Positions 16,655 through 26,224 of a DNA stretch of 64,000 bases are shown here, piece by piece. Location of the stretch: contig JBBINH010000004.1 of assembly GCA_037443945.1 (NCBI GenBank), positions 84,413 to 148,412 of the forward strand. Direction: 5' to 3'. The stretch's first letter is position 1; every line of letters begins with the position of its first letter. Source of the DNA: SSF26 sp037443945. Lineage in GTDB: Bacteria; Chloroflexota; Anaerolineae; J102. The position numbers and the translations under genes were made by a program. The notes beneath the pieces were generated by a model that was given only the letters and a program-made list of their open reading frames with translations, made no database searches and had not been told where the DNA came from.

Positions 16655-18769
16655 TCAAGGCGTCTCCGCGGGGAACAGACGCAGCGCCGGATCGCCCAGG
16701 AGCGCAAAGGTGAGGAGGACATCTCGCTGTCCCCCCTGTCCGGGGTCGAGGCGGTGCAACGCTGCCCGCCAGGCCTCGCCAAGGGTGGCCTCATGAAAGA
16801 GATGATGGCCGAAAAGCGCCTGCGCCAGCACCTCCTGATCGCCGGGATAGGTTTCGGCCGTAGGCACCAAGGCCGCCACGATGCCGCTCGTGGGGCTCAG
16901 GACCAGCGCTTCGCCCAGGGATTGGCGTTGCGGATGGATGAAGTAGCCGCTGAGACAGGCCCACATCAGCACAAGCCCGAGCCGATCTCCGGCCCGCAAC
17001 TGCGCTACATCTTCCGTATGCAGGATGCCCTCTTGCGCCCATAAGTCGAGGGCGCCGTGTCCCACGTAATTCAGCAGCCGTCGGCCTTCGTTTAGACTTT
17101 GTCGCAGAGCGACGCGCACATCGGCATCCACACCTATCGTCAGCGTCGTCGGGTGAAAGGCCTCCGGTAGGAGGGAAAGGAGACGGGCGTTGAAGTCGCG
17201 GAAGAAGGGGTCGTCATCATCGCTCACGAAGAGCATCTGCCGACGCCATGGGCCCGGCGGCAGCGCCTGCTCGTAGGTGAGCGTCTTGGCGACCATGGTG
17301 GCCACATCGGCCGGACTTTGCGCCGGAAAGCGGCCCACGGCCAGGTCGGGCCGTTCGTCGCCGTCCAGGTCGGCCAAGGCGGCGTCGCCTGCCGTTGCTC
17401 CTATGACTTGGGTGTGTACGGTGGCCGTCGGCACCAGGTTCTTGTAAGGTCCTTGCAGGTAGTCATAGGGATCATAACTGGCATCGCCTACCAGGAGTAC
17501 AAAACGGGGCGTCGGCGGTGGCCATTCGGCTACGGCTTGGCGCAAAAAGGCCCTGATAGCCGCCGCCGTGAGGTGCCCGGCGCCGAACGCATCGGCAATT
17601 TGATCGGTGGTGACAAGCGCAGTGCGCAACCCCTGCTGTTGCCGCCAACGCAGGAGCGGTTCTACCGCCGCCGTCAGGGAGGGATGGGCAATGGTGATAT
17701 AATCGGCCCCGTCTGGGACGGCGGGAAGAGGCGCTATCGGCCGAATCGTGCGCGGGGACAACAACGCCCCGGCGGTGGCCGCCCAATAGTGACCGGGGGT
17801 CTGGCTCGTCCGGCCAAAACGCAGCCGATAGCTCCCACCCATCTTGCTTACGAGGCCATCCGTCAGACGGCGTGGGGGCGTGGCGGCTACATCCCACAGC
17901 TCGATATCGGGGCCGGAAAACCCGCCGATCTCGACCACCGGCGCCGTGGTGACAAAGGCAATGGTGTCGTCTGTCGCCACCAGGCTACGGGTGTAGGTGA
18001 TGACCACCCGGTTGAGATACATCAGTTCGACCGGCGCTCCGGTGTCGCCCGGCGCCGTCAGACTCAGGATGTTCGAGCCTTCGCGCAGGGTGCCGGCGGG
18101 AACGGAGAGAACCAGGCGGCGGCGGCCGCGGCCATCCCAGGTCTCCTCGGCCAGAAAACGCCCGTTGAGGGCCAAACGCAGCCGATGGTCAGGCGCAACG
18201 GCCGCCTGGCTGGCCGACCACAGCTCGATGGCGAGCTGAGCCGGTTCGCTCGTCGGTCGGGAGAGCACGACTTCTGCGCTCAACTCGGCCGGCGCCAGCA
18301 GCCGATCACCCACCCAGGGGTCGCCCTCGGCGATGGCGGGCAGATAGGTGCGCCGGAACACGGCTTCCACGACGGCCAGCCCTGTCGTCGTCGCCGGCCC
18401 GCCGCGCGGCGGGGCCGGTTCGACCATCGCCACCTGACCCTGGGTCCGGCCGAGTCGATAAACCGCCGGGCCTGCGGCCGGCACGCGACCGGGAAAACGC
18501 AACTCCCGGTTGCGGCCATGGCCGATGAGCGCAAAGGGCACCGGCCGGTTGCCGTCGTTCAGAGACAAAGCCTCGGCCTCCAGCCGGACCAAGTCCCAGC
18601 CGAAGGGCAGCAGATCGCGGCGCTCGAGGCGATAGAGCCCGTCCCGTTCGAGCACAAGGACCAAACCTTCGGCGGCCGGCGATGCCGGTGTGGGCCGGGC
18701 GCAGGCAACGGTTACCAGGCCGATGAGCAGGCTCCACACGATGCCGAGACGCCTGTAGACGGTGTTCAC
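16655..18769 (-). CDS. C25-family (gingipain-like) peptidase, putative lipoprotein
   Basis: A 704-residue exported protein. The start is taken as the GTG at 18769 because it overlaps the preceding stop (GTGA) and gives a clean signal sequence ending LIGLVTVAC, so Cys23 may be lipidated. Residues 25-340 are beta-rich adhesin/jelly-roll-like. The C25 caspase-fold domain begins around 355 (DYITIAHPSL..AVEPLLRWRQQQGLRT). It contains the catalytic His571 (NYVGHGALDLW) and Cys605 (MWACLSGYF), and ends FALLGDPALRL. C25 enzymes are secreted cysteine proteases; the PorU branch acts as a sortase. Its pair and the stalk protein lie upstream in one operon. Confidence 0.82.
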   Translation of the reverse strand: MNTVYRRLGIVWSLLIGLVTVACARPTPASPAAEGLVLVLERDGLYRLERRDLLPFGWDLVRLEAEALSLNDGNRPVPFALIGHGRNRELRFPGRVPAAGPAVYRLGRTQGQVAMVEPAPPRGGPATTTGLAVVEAVFRRTYLPAIAEGDPWVGDRLLAPAELSAEVVLSRPTSEPAQLAIELWSASQAAVAPDHRLRLALNGRFLAEETWDGRGRRRLVLSVPAGTLREGSNILSLTAPGDTGAPVELMYLNRVVITYTRSLVATDDTIAFVTTAPVVEIGGFSGPDIELWDVAATPPRRLTDGLVSKMGGSYRLRFGRTSQTPGHYWAATAGALLSPRTIRPIAPLPAVPDGADYITIAHPSLTAAVEPLLRWRQQQGLRTALVTTDQIADAFGAGHLTAAAIRAFLRQAVAEWPPPTPRFVLLVGDASYDPYDYLQGPYKNLVPTATVHTQVIGATAGDAALADLDGDERPDLAVGRFPAQSPADVATMVAKTLTYEQALPPGPWRRQMLFVSDDDDPFFRDFNARLLSLLPEAFHPTTLTIGVDADVRVALRQSLNEGRRLLNYVGHGALDLWAQEGILHTEDVAQLRAGDRLGLVLMWACLSGYFIHPQRQSLGEALVLSPTSGIVAALVPTAETYPGDQEVLAQALFGHHLFHEATLGEAWRAALHRLDPGQGGQRDVLLTFALLGDPALRLFPAETP

Positions 18770-19824
18770 GGCCCGTCTCTCCGGAGCGTGCGGCGATAGA
18801 ACCATCCGCCGATGGCGATCAAAGCGCCGGCCACAGCCAAGGCGGCCAGACCGATGCGCACAAAAAGACCGGCTTCGCTTCCGTTCCGGTGCGAGGACGC
18901 CGCCGTTGTGGGCGGCAGACGCACGCCGAAGGCGTTGGGCGACGGGATCGATGTCACCCTCTCCGATGTGACGGTTATGGGCAACGAGACCGTTGCGGTC
19001 ACGTCGGCGGCAAGCGTTGGCGCCGGCATCGCCGTGGGGGGCCGAGGTGAGGGCATCGGCGCCTCGACCCCGGCCGCAGGGGTGGACTCGACCACCGTCG
19101 GCGCCGTTGCGCCCGCACCGGGCATGGCCGTCGGTACGGGTGCGACCGTTGGCGGCACCGTGGGCGTGTCCCCAGGTCTATCCGCAGGGGGTGGCAGGGT
19201 CGAAGCCGATGTCGGCGTGGAGAGGAGCGATGGCGTGGCCGTTGATGGGGTTGGATCGGAGGTTACCGGTGTGGGTGTGGGCGTAGGCAGCGGGGTGGCC
19301 GTGGGTGAGGGTGTGGGCGTGGGTGTCGCCGTGGGCGAGGGTGTGGCCGTCGCCGTAGGGGAGATGCGCACCGTCGGCGAAGGGGTCGGTGTGAGGGTAG
19401 GGAGAAGGGGGGTGAAGGTTGGCGTGGGTGTGGGGGGAGTAGCTCCGGGCAAGGATACCATCACCGGGGGATGCGAAGTGAGTCGGCCGTAGCCGTCCAT
19501 GTCGTCAAGCCGATACCAGTACGTATGGCCCGGCAGCACGGTGTTATCCTCGAAGCGATAATAGGCGCCTGTGACCACGTCCCCACGGGCCGGGATTTGA
19601 TGGACCTGTTGCCAGGGCCCGTTTTCGTTCTCCGCGCGTTGGACCAGGAACAGCAGATTGTCGGGTTCGGTGGCCGTCTCCCACTCGATGAGAATACGCC
19701 TCGCTTCCGGCTGCGCCGTGGCTCGGAAGTAGAGCAGGGTCACACTGGCCTGGACCATGGCGGTCAGGGTCAGGTTCAAGCAAAACAGGCCGACGAGAAC
19801 GGCAAGGCGCCGACCATACCTCAT
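18766..19824 (-). CDS. Pro/Thr-rich cell-surface protein with C-terminal membrane anchor
   Basis: A 352-residue protein. A signal peptide (1-26) is followed by a beta-sandwich (about 28-125) resembling the short fibronectin/Ig-like domain VRIEWETATE..NLLFLVQRAENENGPWQQV. A Pro/Thr/Ser-rich stalk of (T/S-P)n repeats covers about 130-305, and a C-terminal membrane helix (about 322-342) ends in RRTLRRD. The start lies two bases after the preceding stop, and the stop overlaps the next gene by four bases. It is sandwiched between two C25 peptidase genes, so it may be their substrate or their surface anchor. Its exact function is unknown. Confidence 0.8.
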   Translation of the reverse strand: MRYGRRLAVLVGLFCLNLTLTAMVQASVTLLYFRATAQPEARRILIEWETATEPDNLLFLVQRAENENGPWQQVHQIPARGDVVTGAYYRFEDNTVLPGHTYWYRLDDMDGYGRLTSHPPVMVSLPGATPPTPTPTFTPLLPTLTPTPSPTVRISPTATATPSPTATPTPTPSPTATPLPTPTPTPVTSDPTPSTATPSLLSTPTSASTLPPPADRPGDTPTVPPTVAPVPTAMPGAGATAPTVVESTPAAGVEAPMPSPRPPTAMPAPTLAADVTATVSLPITVTSERVTSIPSPNAFGVRLPPTTAASSHRNGSEAGLFVRIGLAALAVAGALIAIGGWFYRRTLRRDGP

Positions 19825-19826
19825 GG

Positions 19827-22109
19827 CTAACGCAGGACAAGAGGCCAATAGAGGGCATCGGCCGGACCGGGCAGGCGCAAGGCCGGGTCGCCGAAGAGGG
19901 TCATGGTGTCGATCAGATAATGAGGGCCGCCGTGCTCCTGGTAGTAGGCCTGCTGTGCCGCCAGGAGGGCCTCACCCAGGGTGCGCCCGGCGTCGTCGAA
20001 GAGCGCCGCCATCAGCAATTGCCGAAAACGGTGCTGGTCGAGAGTCCAACCCAGCCCGGAGGGCGAAATGGCGGCAATGGCGCCGCCATCGGCCCGGCGC
20101 TGCATGACCTCGGCCAGGGCAAACAAACCGGGTTGAGGATGGGCAAAGTAGCCGTCCAAGCAATTGAAGGTGAGGACAACCGGTAACCGCGGCGCATGAG
20201 GACTCAGTTGGGCTACATCAGCGGTCGTCCAGATCGATTCGTGGGCCCAGCGATTGGGCGCACCGTGTCCAGCGTATTGGACCATAAACACGCCCGCGTT
20301 CAGGGCCGCGGCGATGGCCTGGCGCGCGGCGTCGCCGCTGGTCACCGTGCTCCCCAGATAAACCCGTTGCGGGATCAGGTCGACCGGGACATGCGCGGCG
20401 ATGATGGCATCGCTCAAGGCCGGAAAAGCGCCTGCCTCATCCTCGTTATCGGCCACGAACAAGATACGGCGTTGCCAGAGCTCCCGGCGGCGGTCACCGT
20501 CGTAGGTCTCGATTTTGGCCACGACGGCTTCGGCTTCGGCCAGGGTATTGACGGCAATGCGGCCCACGGCCACATCGGGTAAACCGTCACCGTTGGCATC
20601 GCCGTAGCGGCTGTCGGCAGGCACCTCGCCCTGCCAGGGATCCACCCAAGCCAGGAAAGGCGGGACATGCTGCGGTTGGGGCGGGTAGAGGGCCGGATTG
20701 TAGCCCTTGAAGTTCCAATGGCCGTCGCCGAAGAGCACAAGATAGCGCGGTTTGGGTTCGGGCCAGTGGGTTTGGGCCCAGGCCAGCAGCGCCGGTATCG
20801 CCCGGGGATGGTTGATGCCGTCATGGAACTCGTCCACGGCATCGGCCCAGAGGACTACCCGCGCCGAACGACCCTGTCGCTCATGCCAGGCGGCCAGCCG
20901 TTGCGCCGCCGGGGCCAGTTCATCGGAGGTGACGATGACCACCTCATATCCCCTGTCCGGCGTCCGCAATCCGGTAGGCGGCCGCAGGCGCAGAGTGGCC
21001 GGCTGCCGGAACGTGGCCTCGTCCTGAAGCCAGTAGCGGGCACCGGCCCCGGCCCGGCTGCGAAAGCGCAGACCCTGGCCCACCGCGCCCGTCTCCGGCC
21101 GCGCACCCACCAGACGTTGCGGCCGGGTCGGATCGGTGATCTCCCAAATGGCGACCCGATGGGCCCGGTCCCAGCCATCGCTGGCGTACTCCTGAGGGCC
21201 ATCCTGTTCGGTGGCGAAGGACAGCCACTCCTCCCAGGCGCGGAACAGGCGTCGGTACTCAAGCTGCCAATAGTTGACATAAAGCCAATCGGCCGATGTG
21301 GGCGGCAGGTTGAAGGCGCTGATGCTCACCTCGTTACGACCATGGGCGAACAGCGAGGCCGAAACGGGCATGGTAAAGACGCGGGTCGTTTTGCCGGCCC
21401 AGGTGTAATCGCCCACCGGAGCGGTGCCAACGGCGATGCTCGTGCGGCGGTTGACCGCCGCGCGGCTGCTCAGTTCGACCGTGAGTCGAAAACGGCCTTG
21501 GGTGGCAGGGTAAGGCACGGTATAGGGCAATGTCACGGTGACTCCCTGGCCCACGCCCACCGGCCGCAGCTCGGCCCACAGCCAGGTATCGTAGGTGACC
21601 GGCGTGGCCGTGTGATAGGTGTACCAATAGCGGTTTTCCTCGGCCCGCACCACGGCGGCGAAATCGGTTGGCGGCGCGCCATCACCCAGTGGGGTTGCCT
21701 CGATCTCGGTGATCCGTGGACCGGCCGCGGCGCCGATGTCGAGCCAGTAGACCCGTTCGTCGGTGTACTTTTCCACCATCGGATCCGCGCGCAAACGCTC
21801 GCCGAAGAACTCGATGCTATCGCCGGGATCAAAATGGCCGTCCGCCTCGCCGAGCACGCGTATAGCGACCGGCTGACCCAGGCTGCTGAGGGCAAAAGTG
21901 CGGGGATCCACGGTCTCCACCGCCACCCCGGCCGTCCTCAGGTCCTCAGGGGTAAGGCGGTAGATGCCGTCGGCCACGATGCCGATGCGCACGCGGATGA
22001 CGGGCGTGGTCGCGTCGGCGGCCGATGCCTGTTGCGCCGTAGCCGGCAGGGTGAGAATAGGACTGAACAGAAGGCCGATGAGCAGCGAGGCAACGATGGT
22101 GCTTCGCAT
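19827..22109 (-). CDS. C25-family (gingipain-like) secreted peptidase
   Basis: A 760-residue exported protein with signal peptide LLIGLLFSPILTLPATAQQ. The N-terminal half (about 35-390) begins IRVRIGIVADGIYRLTPEDL, as in PorU/gingipain-related proteins, and includes beta-sandwich domains. The C25 domain covers about 400-745, with GDGHWNFKGYNP, GDANGDGLPDVAVGRIAV, His615 (QYAGHGAPNRW) and Cys650 (TFNCLDGYF). It ends LFGDPALRLP. It is first in a three-gene operon with the stalk protein and a second C25 peptidase. Both catalytic residues are intact. Confidence 0.87.
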   Translation of the reverse strand: MRSTIVASLLIGLLFSPILTLPATAQQASAADATTPVIRVRIGIVADGIYRLTPEDLRTAGVAVETVDPRTFALSSLGQPVAIRVLGEADGHFDPGDSIEFFGERLRADPMVEKYTDERVYWLDIGAAAGPRITEIEATPLGDGAPPTDFAAVVRAEENRYWYTYHTATPVTYDTWLWAELRPVGVGQGVTVTLPYTVPYPATQGRFRLTVELSSRAAVNRRTSIAVGTAPVGDYTWAGKTTRVFTMPVSASLFAHGRNEVSISAFNLPPTSADWLYVNYWQLEYRRLFRAWEEWLSFATEQDGPQEYASDGWDRAHRVAIWEITDPTRPQRLVGARPETGAVGQGLRFRSRAGAGARYWLQDEATFRQPATLRLRPPTGLRTPDRGYEVVIVTSDELAPAAQRLAAWHERQGRSARVVLWADAVDEFHDGINHPRAIPALLAWAQTHWPEPKPRYLVLFGDGHWNFKGYNPALYPPQPQHVPPFLAWVDPWQGEVPADSRYGDANGDGLPDVAVGRIAVNTLAEAEAVVAKIETYDGDRRRELWQRRILFVADNEDEAGAFPALSDAIIAAHVPVDLIPQRVYLGSTVTSGDAARQAIAAALNAGVFMVQYAGHGAPNRWAHESIWTTADVAQLSPHAPRLPVVLTFNCLDGYFAHPQPGLFALAEVMQRRADGGAIAAISPSGLGWTLDQHRFRQLLMAALFDDAGRTLGEALLAAQQAYYQEHGGPHYLIDTMTLFGDPALRLPGPADALYWPLVLR

Positions 22110-22192
22110 AATGAACGATTGCGCTATTGGCGAGAGGGTAGCCCAGGAGCTGCTTGTTGACCCGGACTGCCGCGGCTTTGGGGCAGGCGGCT

Positions 22193-24013
22193 TTAGCCTG
22201 CCGTGGCAGCATGGGCCAGAGCACGCGCCTGCTCGATGTAAGCCAGGCTCTGGTGACGAAAGTAGGTGTTGTAGAGGAGGGCATAGTGCCCACCGCGGGC
22301 CAGTAGGGCCGCATGGTGACCTTCTTCGACGATGCGACCCTTTTCCAGGACGATGATGCGGTCGGCCGCTTTGACGGTGGAAAGCCGATGGGCGATGACG
22401 ATGCTCGTCGCCCGCGCGAGCATCAGGGTCACGGCTTCCTGGATCTGACGCTCGGTAAAGGGGTCGATGCTGGCCGTCGCCTCGTCAAGGATAAAAATGG
22501 CCGGTTGCTGGACGAGCACCCGCATCAGCGCCACCAGCTGGCGTTGGCCCAGCGAGAGCCATGCCCCGCGCTCACCGACTTCGGTTTGCAACCCTTGGGG
22601 CAGGGCCTCCAGCCATTCGCCATCGCCGATCTGACGGGCCAGGGCCATGATCTCGGCATCGCTGACCTCCGGCCGGGCATAACGGATGTTATCGGCTACC
22701 GTGCCCGCAAAAAGGAAGGGTGTTTGCGGGACGATCCCCAGGCAACGGCGATAGGCTGCCAGATCAAAGGAGCGGATGTCGTGCCCATCGATGAGGATGC
22801 GACCTTCCTGAAACTCGTAGAACCGGGCCAACAGTTTGATGACGGAAGACTTGCCGGCGCCGGTATGGCCCACCAGGGCCACACTTTCGCCGGCACGGAT
22901 GTGCAGATTGAAATCGTCGAGAACCTGTTCCTGCTCGCTGTAGCGAAAGCAAACGTGTTCAAAGCGGATGTCCCCGCGCAGGTGGCCGGGTCGGCGATGC
23001 TCGCGTTGGACGACGGCGGGCTCGGCCTCGATAAGGGCGAAGATACGTTCCGCCGCCGCCAGACCGGCCTGCACCTGGGCCGAAAACGCCGCCAGGTTGA
23101 GGACGGGGAAGAAGAAACGCTCCAGGCTGCCGAGGAAGAGATACCAGGCGCCGGCGGTCACAACCCCCGCCACCACGCTACGGCCGCCTGCCCATACGAA
23201 CAAGGCCACGATGATACCGGACAGAGCATTGAGGATGGGGAAGACGCTGGCCAGCACCAACCCCCGGCGGACATTGACGGCATAGGAACGACGGTTGGCC
23301 GCGTCGAAATCGGCGTAGATGGCGCTCTCCTGCCGATAGTTTTTGGCCACGGCGATCCCGCTGATGCTTTCCTTGATCCTGGCATTGACCACGGCCATGG
23401 CCTGCATCCCGCGGCGGGTCACCCGGCGCATCAGCCGCCGCAGGCTGCTGGCCGTGATGAAGATGAGCGGGATGGTGGCAAAGAGATAGAGGCTAAGCTG
23501 CAGGTCAATGGCGATCAGCAAGCCTGCCAGCAGCAGGGCCTCGATGAGATGGGAGAGGGTGTCGGTGAGGAGCACGACAACATCGCCGAAGTCTTTGCTA
23601 TCGGAGGTGATGCGCGAAACGATGCGACCGGAGGCATAGCGGTCGTAGAACGAGAGGTCATGGCGCACGGCCGCCGCCACGGCGGTGGTGCGGAGTTCGA
23701 AGACCACCTGGGCCAAGACGCGCGTGCTCAGCCGTCGCCGCCACCAATTCGTCGCCCAACTCAGGATACCGGAAGCCAGGACGGCCACCATGATCAGGGC
23801 GATCACCGGCGTTGTCGATCGCTTCTGGATCAGGTCCACCCCCCAGGCGACGATGACGGGCAAGGCGGCACCCGTCACGGCGATGGTGAGGAGAAGCAGG
23901 GCGATGAGCAGCAGCGACCGCCGGTGGGGTCGGAAGTAGCGCCACATGCCTCGGATCAGCGTGCGGTCGTCATACTGGCGGTCGTAGGCTTCGACATCGA
24001 GATGGCCGAACAT
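22193..24013 (-). CDS. ABC exporter half-transporter, catalytically consensus subunit
   Basis: A 606-residue half-transporter: six-helix type I exporter domain (about 30-325) and nucleotide-binding domain (about 345-580). Motifs are Walker A GHTGAGKSS, Q-loop region VPQTPFLF, signature LSLGQRQ, Walker B plus catalytic glutamate IFILDEATASID, and switch His in IVIAHRLST. The start is 3 bases after the preceding ABC gene. The two probably form a heterodimer in which this subunit provides the competent catalytic glutamate. The substrate is unknown; drug or lipid export is common for the family. Confidence 0.93.
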   Translation of the reverse strand: MFGHLDVEAYDRQYDDRTLIRGMWRYFRPHRRSLLLIALLLLTIAVTGAALPVIVAWGVDLIQKRSTTPVIALIMVAVLASGILSWATNWWRRRLSTRVLAQVVFELRTTAVAAAVRHDLSFYDRYASGRIVSRITSDSKDFGDVVVLLTDTLSHLIEALLLAGLLIAIDLQLSLYLFATIPLIFITASSLRRLMRRVTRRGMQAMAVVNARIKESISGIAVAKNYRQESAIYADFDAANRRSYAVNVRRGLVLASVFPILNALSGIIVALFVWAGGRSVVAGVVTAGAWYLFLGSLERFFFPVLNLAAFSAQVQAGLAAAERIFALIEAEPAVVQREHRRPGHLRGDIRFEHVCFRYSEQEQVLDDFNLHIRAGESVALVGHTGAGKSSVIKLLARFYEFQEGRILIDGHDIRSFDLAAYRRCLGIVPQTPFLFAGTVADNIRYARPEVSDAEIMALARQIGDGEWLEALPQGLQTEVGERGAWLSLGQRQLVALMRVLVQQPAIFILDEATASIDPFTERQIQEAVTLMLARATSIVIAHRLSTVKAADRIIVLEKGRIVEEGHHAALLARGGHYALLYNTYFRHQSLAYIEQARALAHAATAG

Positions 24014-24016
24014 GGG

Positions 24017-25783
24017 CTATTCCGCAAAAAGACGACGATAGGCGGGCGAAGTCCGCAAGAGGGTTTCGTGGTCCCCCATGGCAGCGATGCGTCCTTTGCG
24101 CAGGACGATGATCCGATCGGCCCAGCGGATTTGCGAGAGGCGGTGGGTGATGATCAACGTCGTGCGCCCGCGTGCGGCGGCGTAGATGGCCTGTTGGATT
24201 TTGTCTTCGGTAGCGCTGTCAATGGAGCTGGTCGCGTCATCGAGGATGAGGATGCGCGGATCGGTCAGAAAGGCGCGGGCCAGGGCCAGGCGCTGGCGCT
24301 GACCACCCGAGAGGGTGACCCCACGCTCGCCGACGACGGTGTCGTAGCCGTCTTTGAAGGCCATAATGAAGTCATGCGCCTGGGCGGCGCGGGCGGCGGC
24401 TTCGATCGCCGCTCGCGTGGCGTCGGGTTTGCCAAAGGCGATATTTTCGGCAATGGTGCGCGAGAAGAGGAAGATATCCTGCTCGATCACGGCAATCTGG
24501 CGGCGCAGGGCCTCCAGGTTCCAATCGCGCACGTCCACACCGTCGATGCATACCCGCCCGGCGCCCACGTCGTAGGTGCGATTGACCAGTTTGACCAGGG
24601 TGGTTTTACCGGCGCCGGTCTGGCCGACAATGGCCACGGTCTGGCCCGGCGCCACGGTAAAGGAAATATCATGGAGCACCGGTTCGCCGTCTTCTTCGTA
24701 AGCGAAGGTCACGCCCTCGAAGGCAATATGACCGACCATCGGTTGCGCATAGCCGGTCGGGTTCTGGTCCAGATGGGTTTCACGGTTGATCAGGTCGAGG
24801 ATGCGCCGGGCAGCGGCCAGACCCGACGAGACCTGCGAATAGGCGAAAAGGGAAACAAAGGTCGGAAAGTTCAGCATCTGCAAAAGGCCGAAGTAGGCGA
24901 CCACATCACCGACGGTCAGCCATCCCCGATGCAACAGGAACAAAGCATGGCCCAGGCCGGCGGCCGCAGCCATGCCCAAAAACAGTAAGGGCAGAAAACG
25001 GGCTTCGACATTGCCCTGCCGCACCAGAGCACGACGAAAGGCTCCGGCGGCCTCGGCGAAGCGGCGGACCTCGGCCTCTTCCTGGACCGCCGCCTTGACC
25101 GTCTCAATGCCGTCCAGGACCTCGGCCAGGCGGGCGTTCATCCGACCGAAACGGGCCCGCACCTCATCGGTGATAGGGCGCAATTCGCGCAGATAGTGGG
25201 CCAGGGCCAGCACATAGAACACGATATACACGGCCGGTGTGATAACCAGGGCCGGATGGTAGCGCAGGGCCAGGAACAACGGCATGAACAAGAAAAAGCC
25301 CGAGCCGACAACCAGGTTGAGGCCGGGGTTGAACATCAGGTTGATCTCGCGCACGTCGTTGGTGGCGCGGGCCATGGTATCGCCTATCGGCTGCAGACTA
25401 TGAAAGGTCATGCTCTTGCCCAACAGGCTGACATACAGCTCCTGGCGGATATCCCGTTCCAGGCGTTGACCGATCATCTCGGCACCGCCGTTGCGTCCGA
25501 ATTGCAGCACGCTGCGGGCCAATTGCGTGGCGATGATCCACAACGCCGCCCGTCCGATGGCCGGGATATCCGGCGGCCTTTGCAGGACGGCATTGAAAGC
25601 CAGGCCGGTGTAGATCGGGATGGCTGCGGCCAGGGCGGCATTGCTGAAAGCGCCGATAAGCATCACCACCCCCCATGGCCAGTGGCGCAGGCTATGGAAG
25701 AGCAACCAGCGCACGGCCCCGCGACGGTCGCTGCGATAGGGCAGGTGGAGGGTGAACTCGGCCGAAGCGGTGGCAGGGGTCAT
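24017..25783 (-). CDS. ABC exporter half-transporter with degenerate catalytic site
   Basis: A 588-residue half-transporter. The membrane domain covers about 20-320; the nucleotide-binding domain has Walker A GQTGAGKTT, Q-loop VIEQDIFLF, a consensus signature LSGGQRQ, and switch His in LIITHRLSQ. The residue after Walker B is Asp (ILILDDATSSID) rather than Glu, the classic mark of the degenerate site in heterodimeric exporters. The start at 25783 is preferred; an ATG at 25813 would add 10 residues, and neither has a good Shine-Dalgarno. It is the first gene of a two-gene operon. Confidence 0.92.
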   Translation of the reverse strand: MTPATASAEFTLHLPYRSDRRGAVRWLLFHSLRHWPWGVVMLIGAFSNAALAAAIPIYTGLAFNAVLQRPPDIPAIGRAALWIIATQLARSVLQFGRNGGAEMIGQRLERDIRQELYVSLLGKSMTFHSLQPIGDTMARATNDVREINLMFNPGLNLVVGSGFFLFMPLFLALRYHPALVITPAVYIVFYVLALAHYLRELRPITDEVRARFGRMNARLAEVLDGIETVKAAVQEEAEVRRFAEAAGAFRRALVRQGNVEARFLPLLFLGMAAAAGLGHALFLLHRGWLTVGDVVAYFGLLQMLNFPTFVSLFAYSQVSSGLAAARRILDLINRETHLDQNPTGYAQPMVGHIAFEGVTFAYEEDGEPVLHDISFTVAPGQTVAIVGQTGAGKTTLVKLVNRTYDVGAGRVCIDGVDVRDWNLEALRRQIAVIEQDIFLFSRTIAENIAFGKPDATRAAIEAAARAAQAHDFIMAFKDGYDTVVGERGVTLSGGQRQRLALARAFLTDPRILILDDATSSIDSATEDKIQQAIYAAARGRTTLIITHRLSQIRWADRIIVLRKGRIAAMGDHETLLRTSPAYRRLFAE

Positions 25784-25869
25784 GGCAGCGTTACCGGATA
25801 AACCCGTTATCATCGTAAGAACGACCGCATGCCCATTGTACTGCCTGGACCGGGGAAGGCGAAACCGCA

Positions 25870-25971
25870 GACTCGGTTCTATCTTTTGTTGGTGAGAACG
25901 TTTGAACGTTAGAACGTTAGAACGTTATGCCTGCCTGCCGCTCTTGCGCCAACACACTCCGGAACCGAGTC
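25870..25971 (-). mobile_element. MITE-like inverted-repeat element, copy B (102 bp)
   Basis: This is the same family as the element at 12494, in the opposite orientation. Perfect 10-bp terminal inverted repeats (GACTCGGTTC at 25870-25879; GAACCGAGTC at 25962-25971) are flanked by an exact 8-bp direct repeat AAACCGCA (25862-25869 and 25972-25979). It is 8 bp longer than copies A and C because it has four instead of three internal ACGTTCWA octamers. It lies in the 441-base gap between the ABC exporter and the ATP-grasp operon. I see nothing else in the remaining 25980-26224. Confidence 0.88.
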
Positions 25972-26224
25972 AAACCGCAGGATAGGCCCGGCGACGGGGC
26001 CAGGCCGTGCCTGCTCATCGGGCTGTGCTTGCCGGCTTAGGTCCGTGGCGATCGGCGGCGGGCCATAACGTGTCGCCGATGCTATCTTGAGTCTCCGGCA
26101 AAAACCCGAACCTGACCAACCCCCCAACCAGGCGCCAAGGCAGTTGCACAGGATGCGATCCGATCCCCAGGGAGCTTCGTCCCGATCGAGTTGGGCCGGG
26201 CCTGATCGCAACAGCCCTAAGGCT

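Noticed and set aside
18812..19492. Gly/Val-rich repetitive plus-strand frame
   Set aside because: It is the complement of the Pro/Thr stalk of the surface protein; its repeats follow from the coding strand.
22313..24988. An 891-codon plus-strand open frame
   Set aside because: It lies antisense to two unmistakable ABC exporter genes, has low-complexity Gly/Asp/His-rich composition and no domain; it is a GC-driven shadow.
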